DNA of 64,000 nucleotides from RHKX01 sp046330285. GTDB lineage: Bacteria > Actinomycetota > Thermoleophilia > Solirubrobacterales > 70-9. The stretch's first letter is position 1. Every line of letters begins with the position of its first letter. Shown piece by piece: positions 25,960 to 34,888 of this stretch. The stretch lies in assembly GCA_046330285.1 (NCBI GenBank), contig JAXLSX010000002.1, positions 124,001-188,000 on the forward strand, given 5' to 3'. Under the pieces are notes generated by a model. It ran no database searches. It had not been told where the DNA came from and worked only from the letters and a program-made list of their open reading frames with translations. The position numbers were made by a program, and so were the translations under genes.

Positions 25960-27195
25960 TCAACCGGCGAGGAGCTCGTCGGCGGCGTGGAATCCGCTGC
26001 GCAGCGCGCCCTCCATCGTCCCGGTCCACTCCGGCACCGCCGTGTGCTCGCCCGCGAACACCAGGTTCGGCGCGAGGGCGGCGGCGGCAGCGGTCCCGGC
26101 CGGGTCGTCGACGTCGGGGAGGACCGAGTAGGCGCCCCGCGCCCAGGGGTCCCGCCGCCAGTCGGTGACGACAGCCTCGCCGCGATCGAGGTCGAGCTCG
26201 GGCCAGAGCCCGGCGAGCCGGTCGAGCCAGCCGTCGGGGCCGGCGGCGACGCCGAGGTCCTCCAGCACCGGCTCGGCTCCGGCCCAGGCGTTCGCGACCC
26301 GACCGCCGACGCCGTCGCACGGCGTCGTCCAGGCCCAGAACCGGCCGGGCGCCGACATCAGCGCCCGCGGCGCGACGGGTGAGCGCAGCGGCACCGCGAG
26401 CTTCGCCGCGCGGCTGGTCGGGATCGCGGCGATCGCCGCCGCCTGCCCGTCCGGGAGCGGCGGATCGAACCGGAGGTCGGGCAGCAGGGCGAGGGGAATC
26501 GCGACGACGCAGGCGTCCGCGCCGAGGTCGAGGTCCTCGCCGAGCAGCCTGACGCCGGCGCCGACGCGACGGACCTCGCGGACCGCGATGCCGGTCCGGA
26601 CCGGCGCGGGCAGCCGGGCCGCCCGCGCCTCGGCGAGCGACTGGTTGCCGCCGCGGATCCGCTTCGTCTCGGCCGCGGCGACGAGGTAGGGGAGGTGGAC
26701 GAGAAAGCGCGCGTCGAGTGCGTCGAACGGATGGGCGATCGCGCTCTGGAGCCGGGTCGCGAGGACGTCGCGCACGGCCTCGTCGTGAACCGCCTCGGCC
26801 AGGACCCGGTACGCGGCGGTGCCGACATCGGCCTCCTCGCTCCGCGCCGCCGCCGTCACGGCGCCGGCCAGCAGCGCATCGGAGTCGGGCCCCGGTCCCG
26901 GCCGGAGCTCGCGGTCGGGGTAGTTGATCGCCATGCCCTCGAGCGCGATCCCGAGCCTCGCCGCGGTCTCCTCGGTGACGTCGTAGCCGCCGGTGATGAA
27001 CTCGCCGCCGCGCTCGACCAGCCCGCCGCCGGGCAGCGCCTGCGTCCAGACCCTGCCGCCGACCCGGTCGCGGGCCTCGCAGACGACGACCTCGCGCCCG
27101 GCGGCCGCGAGCCGCTCGGCCGCGGCCAGCCCGGCGAACCCGGCGCCGACGACGGCGATCCGGCCGGCTGCGGATGTCGTCTCGGGGCCCGCGAT
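25960..27195 (-). CDS. FAD-dependent amine oxidase, no canonical start codon found
   Basis: The frame from an in-frame TAG at 27205-27207 to the stop at 25960 encodes a flavin monoamine-oxidase-like protein: FAD site IAVVGAGFAGLAAAERL and CEARDRVGGRVW, GGEFITGG near the N-terminus, VPEWTGTMEGALRSG and VFAGEHTA near the C-terminus. There is no ATG, GTG or TTG between that stop and the dinucleotide-binding motif. The first ATG (26934) would remove the FAD site. ATC at 27193-27195 is the position I use as a nominal 5' end. It oxidises amines to aldehydes in related enzymes. It is divergent from an ECF sigma gene. Confidence 0.75.
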   Translation of the reverse strand: MAGPETTSAAGRIAVVGAGFAGLAAAERLAAAGREVVVCEARDRVGGRVWTQALPGGGLVERGGEFITGGYDVTEETAARLGIALEGMAINYPDRELRPGPGPDSDALLAGAVTAAARSEEADVGTAAYRVLAEAVHDEAVRDVLATRLQSAIAHPFDALDARFLVHLPYLVAAAETKRIRGGNQSLAEARAARLPAPVRTGIAVREVRRVGAGVRLLGEDLDLGADACVVAIPLALLPDLRFDPPLPDGQAAAIAAIPTSRAAKLAVPLRSPVAPRALMSAPGRFWAWTTPCDGVGGRVANAWAGAEPVLEDLGVAAGPDGWLDRLAGLWPELDLDRGEAVVTDWRRDPWARGAYSVLPDVDDPAGTAAAAALAPNLVFAGEHTAVPEWTGTMEGALRSGFHAADELLAG

Positions 27196-27220
27196 GCCGC
27201 GACGCTACCCTGCGAAACCG

Positions 27221-28348
27221 ATGGCGGGAGGTCCGAGGCAGGAGACGAGCGCGAAGGACGGGCGGCTCGAGTCCGCGCGAGCCGGCGACGAGTCCGCGTT
27301 CACCGCCCTCGTCGAGCCCTACCGGGGCGAGCTGACCGCCCACTGCTACCGGATGATGGGCTCGCTTCACGACGCCGAGGACGTGCTCCAGGAGACGATG
27401 CTCCGGGCCTGGCGCGGGATCGGCCGCTTCGAGGGCCGCAGCTCGCTGCGCTCCTGGCTCTACACGATCGCCACCAACACGGCGCTGAATGCGATCGCGA
27501 AACGCAAGCCGCGCGTCCACCCGATCGACTACGGCCCGCGGACCGATCCCGCCTCCGGCGTTCCCGGCATGCCGGCCGCCGAGTCGGTCTGGATCGAGCC
27601 GTTCCCGGACGAGAGGCTGATCACAGACGACGGGCCGATGGCGCCCGAGGCCCGCTACGAGGCCCGCGAGGCGGTCGAGCTCGCGTTCATCGCCGCCCTC
27701 CAGCACCTACCCGCCAACCAGCGCGCGGTGCTGATCCTGCGCGAGGTGCTCGGCTACTCGGCGCGGGAGACCGCGGCGACGCTGGAGACGTCGGTCGCTT
27801 CGGTCAACAGCGCCCTGCAGCGGGCGCGGGCGACGATCGAGGCGCGGCTGCCCGAGCGCAGTCAGCAGGCGACCCTGCGGCTGCTCGGCGACGACGGCGT
27901 CCGCGAGGTCGTCGAGGCGTACGTCGACGCCTGGGACCGCGAGGACATCGACGGCGTCGTCGGCATGCTGACCGAGGAGGCGACGTTCTCGATGCCGCCG
28001 ATCGTCTCCTGGTTCGGCGGCCCCGGCGGCCACGCCGACCTCCGCGGCTTCCTCGAGCAGGGCCCGCTGACCGGCGACTGGCGCTGGAAGCACATCCTCA
28101 CCCGTTCGAACGGACAGCTCGCGCTCGCCTTCTACTGCTGGTACGAGCCCGACCGGACCCACCGGCCGTTCGCCCTCAACGTCCTCAGCTTCGAGGGCCG
28201 GAAGATCAGCGACGTCACCTGCTTCATCAACCGCTCGGTCGAGAGCGACGACCCCGAGGACTACGTGCGCTATCCCGAGCAGCCCCTCGACGAGCGCCGG
28301 ACCGAGGACTTCTTCCTCCGCTACGGGCTTCCCGACCGGATCGATTGA
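27221..28348 (+). CDS. ECF sigma factor with C-terminal SnoaL-like domain
   Basis: 375 residues from ATG 27221. Sigma region 2 is at about 20-95 (LVEPYRGELTAHCYRMMGS, DVLQETMLRAWR) and region 4 at about 150-205 (HLPANQRAVLILREVLGYSARETAATLETSVASVNSAL). A SnoaL/NTF2-like domain fills about 225-345. Such fused-domain sigma factors (SigJ/SigG-like group) often work without an anti-sigma factor, the C-terminal domain controlling activity. It overlaps the GST-like gene if that starts at TTG 28345. Confidence 0.9.
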   Translation: MAGGPRQETSAKDGRLESARAGDESAFTALVEPYRGELTAHCYRMMGSLHDAEDVLQETMLRAWRGIGRFEGRSSLRSWLYTIATNTALNAIAKRKPRVHPIDYGPRTDPASGVPGMPAAESVWIEPFPDERLITDDGPMAPEARYEAREAVELAFIAALQHLPANQRAVLILREVLGYSARETAATLETSVASVNSALQRARATIEARLPERSQQATLRLLGDDGVREVVEAYVDAWDREDIDGVVGMLTEEATFSMPPIVSWFGGPGGHADLRGFLEQGPLTGDWRWKHILTRSNGQLALAFYCWYEPDRTHRPFALNVLSFEGRKISDVTCFINRSVESDDPEDYVRYPEQPLDERRTEDFFLRYGLPDRID

Positions 28349-28362
28349 ACCCCGGCGAGACG

Positions 28363-29442
28363 ATGATCGTCTACGGCTCCGAGTACTCCTACTTCACCGG
28401 CAAGTTCGAGGCCTACCTCCGCTACAAGGAGATCTCCTACGTGCGCCGGCCGCTCGGCGTCTCGATGTACTCGTGGAAGCTGCCGCGGCTGCTCGGCGGC
28501 GCCCAGCTCCCGACCGTCCAGCTCCCCGACGGGCGCTGGATGACCGACACGACGCCGATGATCGCCTGGCTCGAGGAGCGCCACCCCGAGCCCGCCGTGA
28601 TCCCCGCCGACCCCGTCCAGCGCTTCGCCGCGCTGCTGATCGAGGACTTCGGCGACGAGTGGCTCTGGCGGGCGGCCATGCACTACCGCTGGAGCTTCGC
28701 CGAGGACCGGCGACTGCTCTCGGGCCGGCTGACGCGGGAGCTCGTCCGCCTGCCGCTGCCGCTGCCGCTGCGGCGGCGCTGGTTCGCCCGCCGCCAGCGG
28801 CGCCTGTTCGTGACCGGCGACGGCGTCGACGAGCGGACCCGCCCGCACGTCGAGGCCGCCTACACGCGGGTGCTCGCGATGCTGGAGCCGGTCTTCGCGT
28901 CGCGGTCGTTCCTGCTGGGGGAGCGACCGTCGGTTGCGGACTTCGGCCTCTTCGGCCCGATGTTCCGCCACTTCGCCCTCGACCCGACGCCGGCCCGGAT
29001 CATGCGCAACCGGGCTCCCGGCACCTACGAGTGGGTGGCGCGGCTCTGGAACGCGCGGGCGAGCCGGATCGGCGACCGGCCGCTCGCCGGCGGCGTCCCG
29101 TCCGACCTCGAGCCGCTGCTGACGGAAGCGGGGGAGACGCACCTGCCGATGCTCGCCGCCAACGCCGCCGCGCACGCGGCCGGGCGGAAGACCTACGAGT
29201 TCACGGTCCAGGGCGTCACCTACCGGTCGGTGCCGACCAGCCGCTACCGGGTCTGGGCTCTCGCCCGGCTCCGCGGCGCCTACCTCGCGCTCGGCGCCGG
29301 GGACGTCGCCGCGGTCGATGACCTGCTCGGCCGGACCGGCTGTCTGGAGCCGCTGCTCCGGGCCGAAGCGCTCGACTCCGGCCACGACCCCGAGGGCGTC
29401 GCGCCCTTCAGCGGGGTCTTGCGGATGGTGCGCGACGGCTGA
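28363..29442 (+). CDS. Glutathione-S-transferase-like protein with extra C-terminal domain
   Basis: 359 residues from ATG 28363; TTG at 28345, overlapping the sigma stop, is an in-frame alternative. The thioredoxin-like N-terminal domain (about 1-80) has QLPTVQLPDGRWMTDTTPMIAWLEER, the GST signature around the cis-Pro and substrate Ser/Thr. An all-helical domain follows (about 90-235, with FLLGERPSVADFGLFGPM). About 110 further residues at the C-terminus are not typical of GSTs. Actinobacteria usually lack glutathione, so the thiol partner is uncertain. Likely co-transcribed with the sigma gene. Confidence 0.85.
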   Translation: MIVYGSEYSYFTGKFEAYLRYKEISYVRRPLGVSMYSWKLPRLLGGAQLPTVQLPDGRWMTDTTPMIAWLEERHPEPAVIPADPVQRFAALLIEDFGDEWLWRAAMHYRWSFAEDRRLLSGRLTRELVRLPLPLPLRRRWFARRQRRLFVTGDGVDERTRPHVEAAYTRVLAMLEPVFASRSFLLGERPSVADFGLFGPMFRHFALDPTPARIMRNRAPGTYEWVARLWNARASRIGDRPLAGGVPSDLEPLLTEAGETHLPMLAANAAAHAAGRKTYEFTVQGVTYRSVPTSRYRVWALARLRGAYLALGAGDVAAVDDLLGRTGCLEPLLRAEALDSGHDPEGVAPFSGVLRMVRDG

Positions 29443-29450
29443 CGAAAAGA

Positions 29451-29484
29451 GCCGTGCGCCACCCGGGGGAAGGGGACGCACGGC
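29451..29484. terminator. Hairpin after the GST-like gene
   Basis: GCCGTGCG (29451-29458) pairs exactly with CGCACGGC (29477-29484) around an 18-base loop, 8 bases after the stop codon. A second small hairpin AAAGCG/CGCTTT lies at about 29506-29520. The pair sits between convergent genes and probably ends transcription on one or both sides. Confidence 0.5.
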
Positions 29485-29559
29485 GGCGGCAGTATTCCTG
29501 AAAAGAAAGCGAGACGCTTTGTGCCGCTTTCGACCGCAGCGTTTGCAGGGGTTTTGCCC

Positions 29560-30423
29560 TCAGCGGGCACGCCAGTCCGGCCATGCGGCGTTGCGAGCGA
29601 TCAGGCGACCCTTCCCGCCGCAGGACTTCATCCGCCAGATGCTGTTCTTGGCGAAGAACGCCAGCTTCTCGCCGGTCGGCGACCACGCCGGGTCGGAGTC
29701 GACGTAGTCGTTCTCGGTCAGTCGCCGCCGGTTCGACCCGTCCGAGCGCATCGAGTAGATCTCCTCATCCTCGCCGCTGCGGCCGCTCGCGAAGGCGATC
29801 CTGCGACCGCTCGGGGACCAGGCGGGCGTCACCTCGTAGCGGGCGGCGGTGTTGGTGATCCGCTGCGGGTTCGATCCGTCGGGGTCGACCTTGAACAGGT
29901 CGGGGTTGTCGCCGTGGCGGGCGCGGGTGAAGACGATCCGCTTCCCGGTCGGCGACCAGTCGGGATCGAAGTCGGCGGCGTCGTTGTCGGTCACCCGGCT
30001 GCGGCCGCTCCCGTCGGATCTCATCGTGAAGATCTCCGGGTCGCCGCCGCCGACCTTGACGAAGACGAGGCGCTTGCCGTTCGGCGACCAGCTCGGCTCG
30101 AACGAGGTCCCGTTGTCCGTCAGCCTGCGTTTGTCGCCGCCGCCCGCCTTCATCGTCCAGACGTCGCCCTGGATCGCGTCGACGTAGGCGATCCGCTTCC
30201 CGTTCGGTGACCAGGAGGGCCCGACGTCGAACCCCTGGGTCACGTGCTTGCGGTGCCCGCCGTCGGGATCGATCGTGAAGATCCCGAGGTCGTTCAGGCC
30301 CATGTAGGCGATCCGCCCGTTCCCGCCCGGAACGACGGCCTGGGCCGCGGGCGCGCAGGCCGCCGCGACCGCGGCGGCGGCACAGAGGGGCAGGACCCCG
30401 GCTCGACGCCAACGGCGAAGCAT
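29560..30423 (-). CDS. Secreted TolB-like beta-propeller protein, copy 1
   Basis: 287 residues with a signal peptide (about 1-29, APAAQA). Six repeats of the PD40 kind follow, each with a core like PSWSPNGKRIAYV, DPDWSPTGKRIVF, PAWSPSGRRIAF and SMRSDGSNRRRLT. This is the beta-propeller half of TolB without the N-terminal TolB domain. No enzymatic motif is seen; such propellers usually bind protein or ligand. The next gene upstream, 10 bases away, is a paralogue. Confidence 0.85.
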   Translation of the reverse strand: MLRRWRRAGVLPLCAAAAVAAACAPAAQAVVPGGNGRIAYMGLNDLGIFTIDPDGGHRKHVTQGFDVGPSWSPNGKRIAYVDAIQGDVWTMKAGGGDKRRLTDNGTSFEPSWSPNGKRLVFVKVGGGDPEIFTMRSDGSGRSRVTDNDAADFDPDWSPTGKRIVFTRARHGDNPDLFKVDPDGSNPQRITNTAARYEVTPAWSPSGRRIAFASGRSGEDEEIYSMRSDGSNRRRLTENDYVDSDPAWSPTGEKLAFFAKNSIWRMKSCGGKGRLIARNAAWPDWRAR

Positions 30424-30433
30424 CGGGGTCAGG

Positions 30434-31330
30434 CTACTTGGGCTGCCAGGCGGGATAGGTCGCGTCGGGCACGATCAGCTGCGGGTTGCTCCCGTCGGGC
30501 CTCATCTTCATGATCCCGCGCCCGACCCGGAGAAACGCGATCTTCGTCCCGTCCGGCGACCAGGATGGAAGGAGGCTGCTGTGCCCGTGCTTCGGCGTGA
30601 TCCGGTCGCGGTGACCGCCGTCGGCGTCCATGACGTAGAGGTGGAAGTGGAGGAGGCTGCCGGCCCGGTTGCGCCCGGCGGCGAAGGCGATCCGCCTGCC
30701 GTCCGGCGAGAAGTCGGGACGGGACGGCGACTTCTCCTTGAAGTCGGTGAGGACCCGGCGCCGGCTGCCGTCGGAGCGGATCGTGCAGATCTGCGCCCCG
30801 CGATGGGCGAACTCGCAGACGTAGGCGATCCGGTTCCCGTCCGGCGACCACGAAGGGCTGTCGGCGAACGATCCGTCCTTCGGGGTGACGCGGCGCTTGT
30901 CGGCCCCGTTGGCTCGCATCTTGAAGATGGCTTCCCCTGCGGCCCGGGTCCGGACGAAGGCGAGCTTCTCCCCGCTCGGCGCCCAGGTCGGGCTGAAGCC
31001 GGATGCGCCGCCGCGGGTCAGCAGGACCTCGCCCTTGCCGTTCGCCTTCATCTTGTAGATGTCGGAGCCGTTCTTGCCGTAGCGCTCGAACGCGATCCGG
31101 TGGCCGTTCGGCGACCACGCGGGCCGCGTCCGCCGGTCGCCCGCCAGGTGCTTGACGATGCCGTTGCGCTTCGAGCTGGTCACGTAGATCCCGTGCTTGC
31201 CGGCGAAGGCGATCCGACCGTTGGCGCCCGGGAAGGCCGCGCCGGCGCGGCCGGAGCGGCCGGCGATCAGGGCGGCGGGCACGATTGCGAGCACCGCCGC
31301 GGCAGCGACGATGGAAAGGCGCTTCGTCAT
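30434..31330 (-). CDS. Secreted TolB-like beta-propeller protein, copy 2
   Basis: 298 residues with an N-terminal signal (MTKRLSIVAAAAVLAIVPAA...). PD40 repeats RPAWSPNGHRIAFE, SPTWAPSGEKLAFV, SPSWSPDGNRIAYV, RPDFSPDGRRIAFA and LPSWSPDGTKIAFL span about 40-290, ending ATYPAWQPK, very like the end of copy 1. The two are tandem duplicates with diverged repeats and are probably one transcript. Function unknown. Confidence 0.85.
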   Translation of the reverse strand: MTKRLSIVAAAAVLAIVPAALIAGRSGRAGAAFPGANGRIAFAGKHGIYVTSSKRNGIVKHLAGDRRTRPAWSPNGHRIAFERYGKNGSDIYKMKANGKGEVLLTRGGASGFSPTWAPSGEKLAFVRTRAAGEAIFKMRANGADKRRVTPKDGSFADSPSWSPDGNRIAYVCEFAHRGAQICTIRSDGSRRRVLTDFKEKSPSRPDFSPDGRRIAFAAGRNRAGSLLHFHLYVMDADGGHRDRITPKHGHSSLLPSWSPDGTKIAFLRVGRGIMKMRPDGSNPQLIVPDATYPAWQPK

Positions 31331-31469
31331 GGCTTAATCATCCGCCTGACCAGCCGGCCATACATCGGTGATCGCTACTGAGGGAAATCGTCGAGGAGTC
31401 CCGGGTATGCGCGCCGCACCGGCAGCCCGCGGCCGGATTCGATCGGCGAGCGCGTCGGGTGCCGCCCGC

Positions 31470-33983
31470 TCAGCGGATCTCGGCCCGGCGAACCAGCTTC
31501 CGCAGCGTCTTCGCATCGCTCGCCGTCGAGCGGGAGGCGACGCCGGTGAAGGCGACCCGGCCGTCGGCCGTGCCGTAGACGAACTCGCCGCCGGCCTCCT
31601 TTGCGGGCGCGCCCCAGATACCGGGCGCGATCCGCTTCGCCTCGCCGCGCAGGGCCGATGCGGGCATTCCCGGCGCGATCGCGCCGGCGCGGTGGCGCTT
31701 CAGCGTGCTCGCGATCAGCGCGACGGCGCCGTGGTCGAAGACGGCGGAGACGCGGCGCCCGCTGGCCTCGGGATCGTCGCGGCGGATGCACCACTGCCAG
31801 GTCCGGGTCCTGCTCACCGGCTGGCCGGAACGGCGGAGGGCGGCGTCGGGACTGTCGCCGAGCCGGATCTGCCTGCCGAGCCCGCGGCCGGTGAAGAAGA
31901 AGCCGCGCTCGAAGTCGCAGGAGACCGGCGCGATGCCGTCGGCCCGCTCCCACATCTGCAGGTAGGCCTCGGCGCCGCGGCCCATGTCGTCGACGATCTC
32001 GTCGCCGGCGAGCTGCCGCAGGTCCTCGACCCAGTCCGGGTAGAGGCCGTAGTGGGCGACGCCGTCGGTGTTGATGTCGAAGACCCGCTCGCCCGAGCGC
32101 TGGCGGTCGATCGTGACGCTGCCGTCGAACGACTCGAAGGGGTAGGTGACGGTATTGCCGGTGTCGAGCCCGCGCGCGTGGCCCTGGTGGCCGAGCCCGT
32201 TCATGTCGGCGCCGTAGCCGACGCCGAAGTACTGCTTGCCGGAGAAGGCGTCGCGCAGCGTCCGCCACTTCTCGACGAACGCCTCCGAGTCGCCGGCGTA
32301 GGGCGTGACCATACCGCCGAGCTTGTAGATCCGCGGGATCGTGTCCTTGGTGCTCCAGCTGTGGGAGGAGATGACGCCCGGGTAGTCGTTCGCCTCGAGC
32401 AGGTTCAGCGCCGCATCGCGGCCGTAGACGCTCATGTGGTCGGGGTCGAAGATCATCTTCCGGGCCATGATCTGGCGGATCGCATAGGCGCCGAGGTCGG
32501 TCAGCCCGCGCTGGTTGCAGAGCGGCTCGGCCGGATAGATCGGCGTGATCCCGGGGGCGAGAAGCGCCCCGAGCCCGTTCGAGATCAGGGCGTCGTCGTT
32601 GTGGATCGTCGTCGGCGACTTGTCGCTGTTCTCGCCGTCGTCGCAGTGCTCCATGTCCCAGAAGTGGCCGGTCGCGTAGAAGTTGCCGGTGTTGGTGATC
32701 GTCCCGGTCGTGCCGCTGTCGCCGGCGACGCCGGTCAGCGCGTTGTCGAACTTGTTCGTGATCTCGAGCTGGCGGACGCCGACCCGGTGCAGGTGGTCGA
32801 GCTCGCGGACGATGTCGGTCCGGTCGCATTGCGGCACGTAGTTGCGCTCGCCGCAGCCGAACGGCTCCGACACCTCCATCCCGAGGACGACCGCGAGCTT
32901 GCCCTCGTTCGCGACCCGGCGGGCCTCGTAGGGGTTGGTGACGATCCGGAAGAAGCCCTTGCCGGGGCCGCCCGCCTGGGCGTCGATGTAGTCCTGCATC
33001 GCGTAGATGTCGCGCGCCTGCAGGTAGACGCTGTCCATCTCGTCGCAGCCGTTCTTCTTCAGCGGATAGAGCTCGCAGAGCGCCCGGTTCTCGACCAGCA
33101 GGTTCACGTAGATCCGCAGGCCGCCGCGCCAGGCGCGCTCGATCCAGCGCCAGTAGGACTGCTCGTGGGTCAGCGACTGCGAGTTCGGCCAGTCCTTGAA
33201 GGTCGGCCAGCCGACCGGATCGTGGGTTCCGGCCGGGTTACCGAAGGAGACGGTGTTCTCGAGCACGGCCCCGGCCCCGTTCGGGTAGTGGTCGGGACAG
33301 TCCTGGAGCGCGTACGGCGCGCCGTAGCGGCTCCACGGCTTGCCGCAGTGGGCGCGACCCCCGAGGAACTCGAAGGCCATGCCGTGCATGTGTCCCTCGG
33401 CGAGGCCCGAGACCTCGCCGTAGAGGGGGGAGCCGGTGGTCGGGGCTCCGTCGACGTTGAGCTCGACCTCCGGATAGGACGGGCAGCCCGAGGTCGCGAC
33501 GAAGGTGAACAGCTCGGGGCTCGCAGCGGGAACCGTACGGACCGCGCCGCCGGCGCCGGTCCCGAGGCCCTGGCCGGTCCCGGTCGAGTTCAGCTGGAAG
33601 CTCCCGGAGCTGCCGGTCACCTTCCAGTCGGCCTTCGGGCTCGGATCGTTCAGCGCCTGGATCGGGCCGAGCAGCGAGATCCCGAGGAACTTCCGGTCGC
33701 TGTCGTAGAGCATGTAGGAGCCGAGGTCTGTCGCCTGCAGCCGGAAGGGCTCGGCGCCGCCGATGCCGCCCGCTGTCGCCGCGTACCCGCCGGCGCCCTT
33801 GGCGACGAACTTGCCGCTCGCCGACTGCAGCGCGAAGCAGCCGTGGACGAGCGAGTAGCGGTCGTCGGTGCCCGACGCGGCCGAGCGGCCCGGAAGCAGC
33901 AGGAGCAGGATCGCCAGCGACGCCGCCGCTGCGACGAGTCCAAGCCTCCCTGTGCGCCCCAAACGCAACCCCATGCCTGCCAT
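31470..33983 (-). CDS. Large secreted metal-dependent hydrolase-like protein (M19/amidohydrolase fold)
   Basis: 837 residues from ATG 33983 (ATG 33974 is possible); a longer open frame upstream has no signal at its front. Signal peptide about 8-36. Residues about 42-160 look like a beta-trefoil/fascin-type module (ALQSASGKFVAKGAGG, DSDRKFLGIS). The rest resembles a TIM-barrel hydrolase: EGHMHGMAFEF (about 205, HxH metal motif), LAVVLGMEVSEPFGC, FDPDHMSVYGRDAAL, VISSHSWSTKD and FGVGYGADMNGLGHQG are in the places of metal ligands in renal-dipeptidase/amidohydrolase enzymes. Substrate unknown. Confidence 0.75.
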   Translation of the reverse strand: MAGMGLRLGRTGRLGLVAAAASLAILLLLLPGRSAASGTDDRYSLVHGCFALQSASGKFVAKGAGGYAATAGGIGGAEPFRLQATDLGSYMLYDSDRKFLGISLLGPIQALNDPSPKADWKVTGSSGSFQLNSTGTGQGLGTGAGGAVRTVPAASPELFTFVATSGCPSYPEVELNVDGAPTTGSPLYGEVSGLAEGHMHGMAFEFLGGRAHCGKPWSRYGAPYALQDCPDHYPNGAGAVLENTVSFGNPAGTHDPVGWPTFKDWPNSQSLTHEQSYWRWIERAWRGGLRIYVNLLVENRALCELYPLKKNGCDEMDSVYLQARDIYAMQDYIDAQAGGPGKGFFRIVTNPYEARRVANEGKLAVVLGMEVSEPFGCGERNYVPQCDRTDIVRELDHLHRVGVRQLEITNKFDNALTGVAGDSGTTGTITNTGNFYATGHFWDMEHCDDGENSDKSPTTIHNDDALISNGLGALLAPGITPIYPAEPLCNQRGLTDLGAYAIRQIMARKMIFDPDHMSVYGRDAALNLLEANDYPGVISSHSWSTKDTIPRIYKLGGMVTPYAGDSEAFVEKWRTLRDAFSGKQYFGVGYGADMNGLGHQGHARGLDTGNTVTYPFESFDGSVTIDRQRSGERVFDINTDGVAHYGLYPDWVEDLRQLAGDEIVDDMGRGAEAYLQMWERADGIAPVSCDFERGFFFTGRGLGRQIRLGDSPDAALRRSGQPVSRTRTWQWCIRRDDPEASGRRVSAVFDHGAVALIASTLKRHRAGAIAPGMPASALRGEAKRIAPGIWGAPAKEAGGEFVYGTADGRVAFTGVASRSTASDAKTLRKLVRRAEIR

Positions 33984-34077
33984 GTCCCAATCGCCACAAT
34001 AGCCGGAACCGGCTTTGGTGCGGTTTCTCGGTCTGGGGCCGAGTTTCTGCACCGTCTTGCCGCGGCGGCGCTTCGGC

Positions 34078-34776
34078 TCAGCGACGGTCCCGCCGGCAGC
34101 TGTGGCGATCGGCGGCGACGCAGACGTCACGACCGGGGCCGCCGAACGCCGAGTCGAGACGCTCGGCGTTCGGGGTCTTCGTCGAGTAGTAGTAGCCGTA
34201 GAGGGCGTCGTCGTCGTGATCTCCGAAGAGCGTGTCGGCGCCGGGGCCGCCCTCGACCAGGTCGTCGCCGCCGTCGCCGTGCAGGACATCGCCACCGAGG
34301 TAGCCGTCGATCCGGTCAGGTCCCGGTCCGCCGTCGATCCGATCGTGCGCTCTGCTGCCGTGGAAGTAGTCGAGGCCGCGGCCGCCGTCGAGCCTGAAGC
34401 TGTGCTGCGCCGCTCGCTTGCCCTGCTCGAAGAGGCTGCCGAGGACGTCCGCGCCGCCGCCGCCGAAGAACCGCAGGTCGCGGCCGGCGCCGGCGTCGGC
34501 GACGATCTCGTCCTCTCCCTGGCCCCCGCAGACCGTGACGTCGTCGACGTGGCCGCCGACCTGGGCGTAGTCGTTACCTCCGAGCAGCGCGACGACGTCG
34601 CCCGGGTGGAACTTCGAAGGCGCGTAGGCGTCCTTGCCGGCGGTACCGACGATCGTCGCCTTTTCGCCCCCGCAGGTGGGCCTCTCGGCGGCGAGGCCGG
34701 CGGCCGGCGGGAGAGCGCCGGTGAGGACGACGAACAGTGCTGAGGTGACGGCGGCCAGCCGCGCTGAAGTCTTCAT
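34078..34776 (-). CDS. Small secreted protein with degenerate RTX (Ca-binding) repeats
   Basis: 232 residues, signal peptide about 1-29 (AAGLAAE). Repeats GGNDYAQVGG, GGQGEDEIVADAGAG, GGGGADVLGS, GGRGLDYFHG, GGPGPDRIDGYLGG, GDGGDDLVEGGPGADTLFGDHDDD are GGxGxDxxxG-type nonapeptides that bind calcium in RTX proteins. Unlike classical RTX toxins it has an N-terminal Sec signal and no type I secretion genes nearby. Probably an extracellular Ca-dependent structural or adhesive protein. Confidence 0.85.
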   Translation of the reverse strand: MKTSARLAAVTSALFVVLTGALPPAAGLAAERPTCGGEKATIVGTAGKDAYAPSKFHPGDVVALLGGNDYAQVGGHVDDVTVCGGQGEDEIVADAGAGRDLRFFGGGGADVLGSLFEQGKRAAQHSFRLDGGRGLDYFHGSRAHDRIDGGPGPDRIDGYLGGDVLHGDGGDDLVEGGPGADTLFGDHDDDALYGYYYSTKTPNAERLDSAFGGPGRDVCVAADRHSCRRDRR

Positions 34777-34888
34777 GGGGGCAAGGAAACCCGATTGGCT
34801 CGGGGGCGGCGGGGGACCAAGGTCCAGACCGCCCTACCCCGTCCCGGAATGCTCCCTTCTGGAAGCGTGTGATTGACTACAAAGTCAG

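Noticed and set aside
26695..28362. N-terminal extension of the GST-like frame
   Set aside because: It runs through the sigma-factor gene in another frame; GST similarity starts only at ATG 28363.
33984..34295. N-terminal extension of the secreted hydrolase frame
   Set aside because: It overlaps the RTX-like gene in another frame and would bury the signal peptide.
31368..34397. Very long open frame on the plus strand (about 1,000 codons)
   Set aside because: It lies opposite the secreted hydrolase and RTX-like genes, has no signal peptide or recognisable motif, and its composition is the Gly/Ala/Arg/Val/Asp mix expected of antisense frames in high-GC DNA.
34078..34776. RTX toxin with type I secretion
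   Set aside because: It has a Sec-type signal peptide, no toxin domain, and no ABC/MFP/TolC-type genes nearby.
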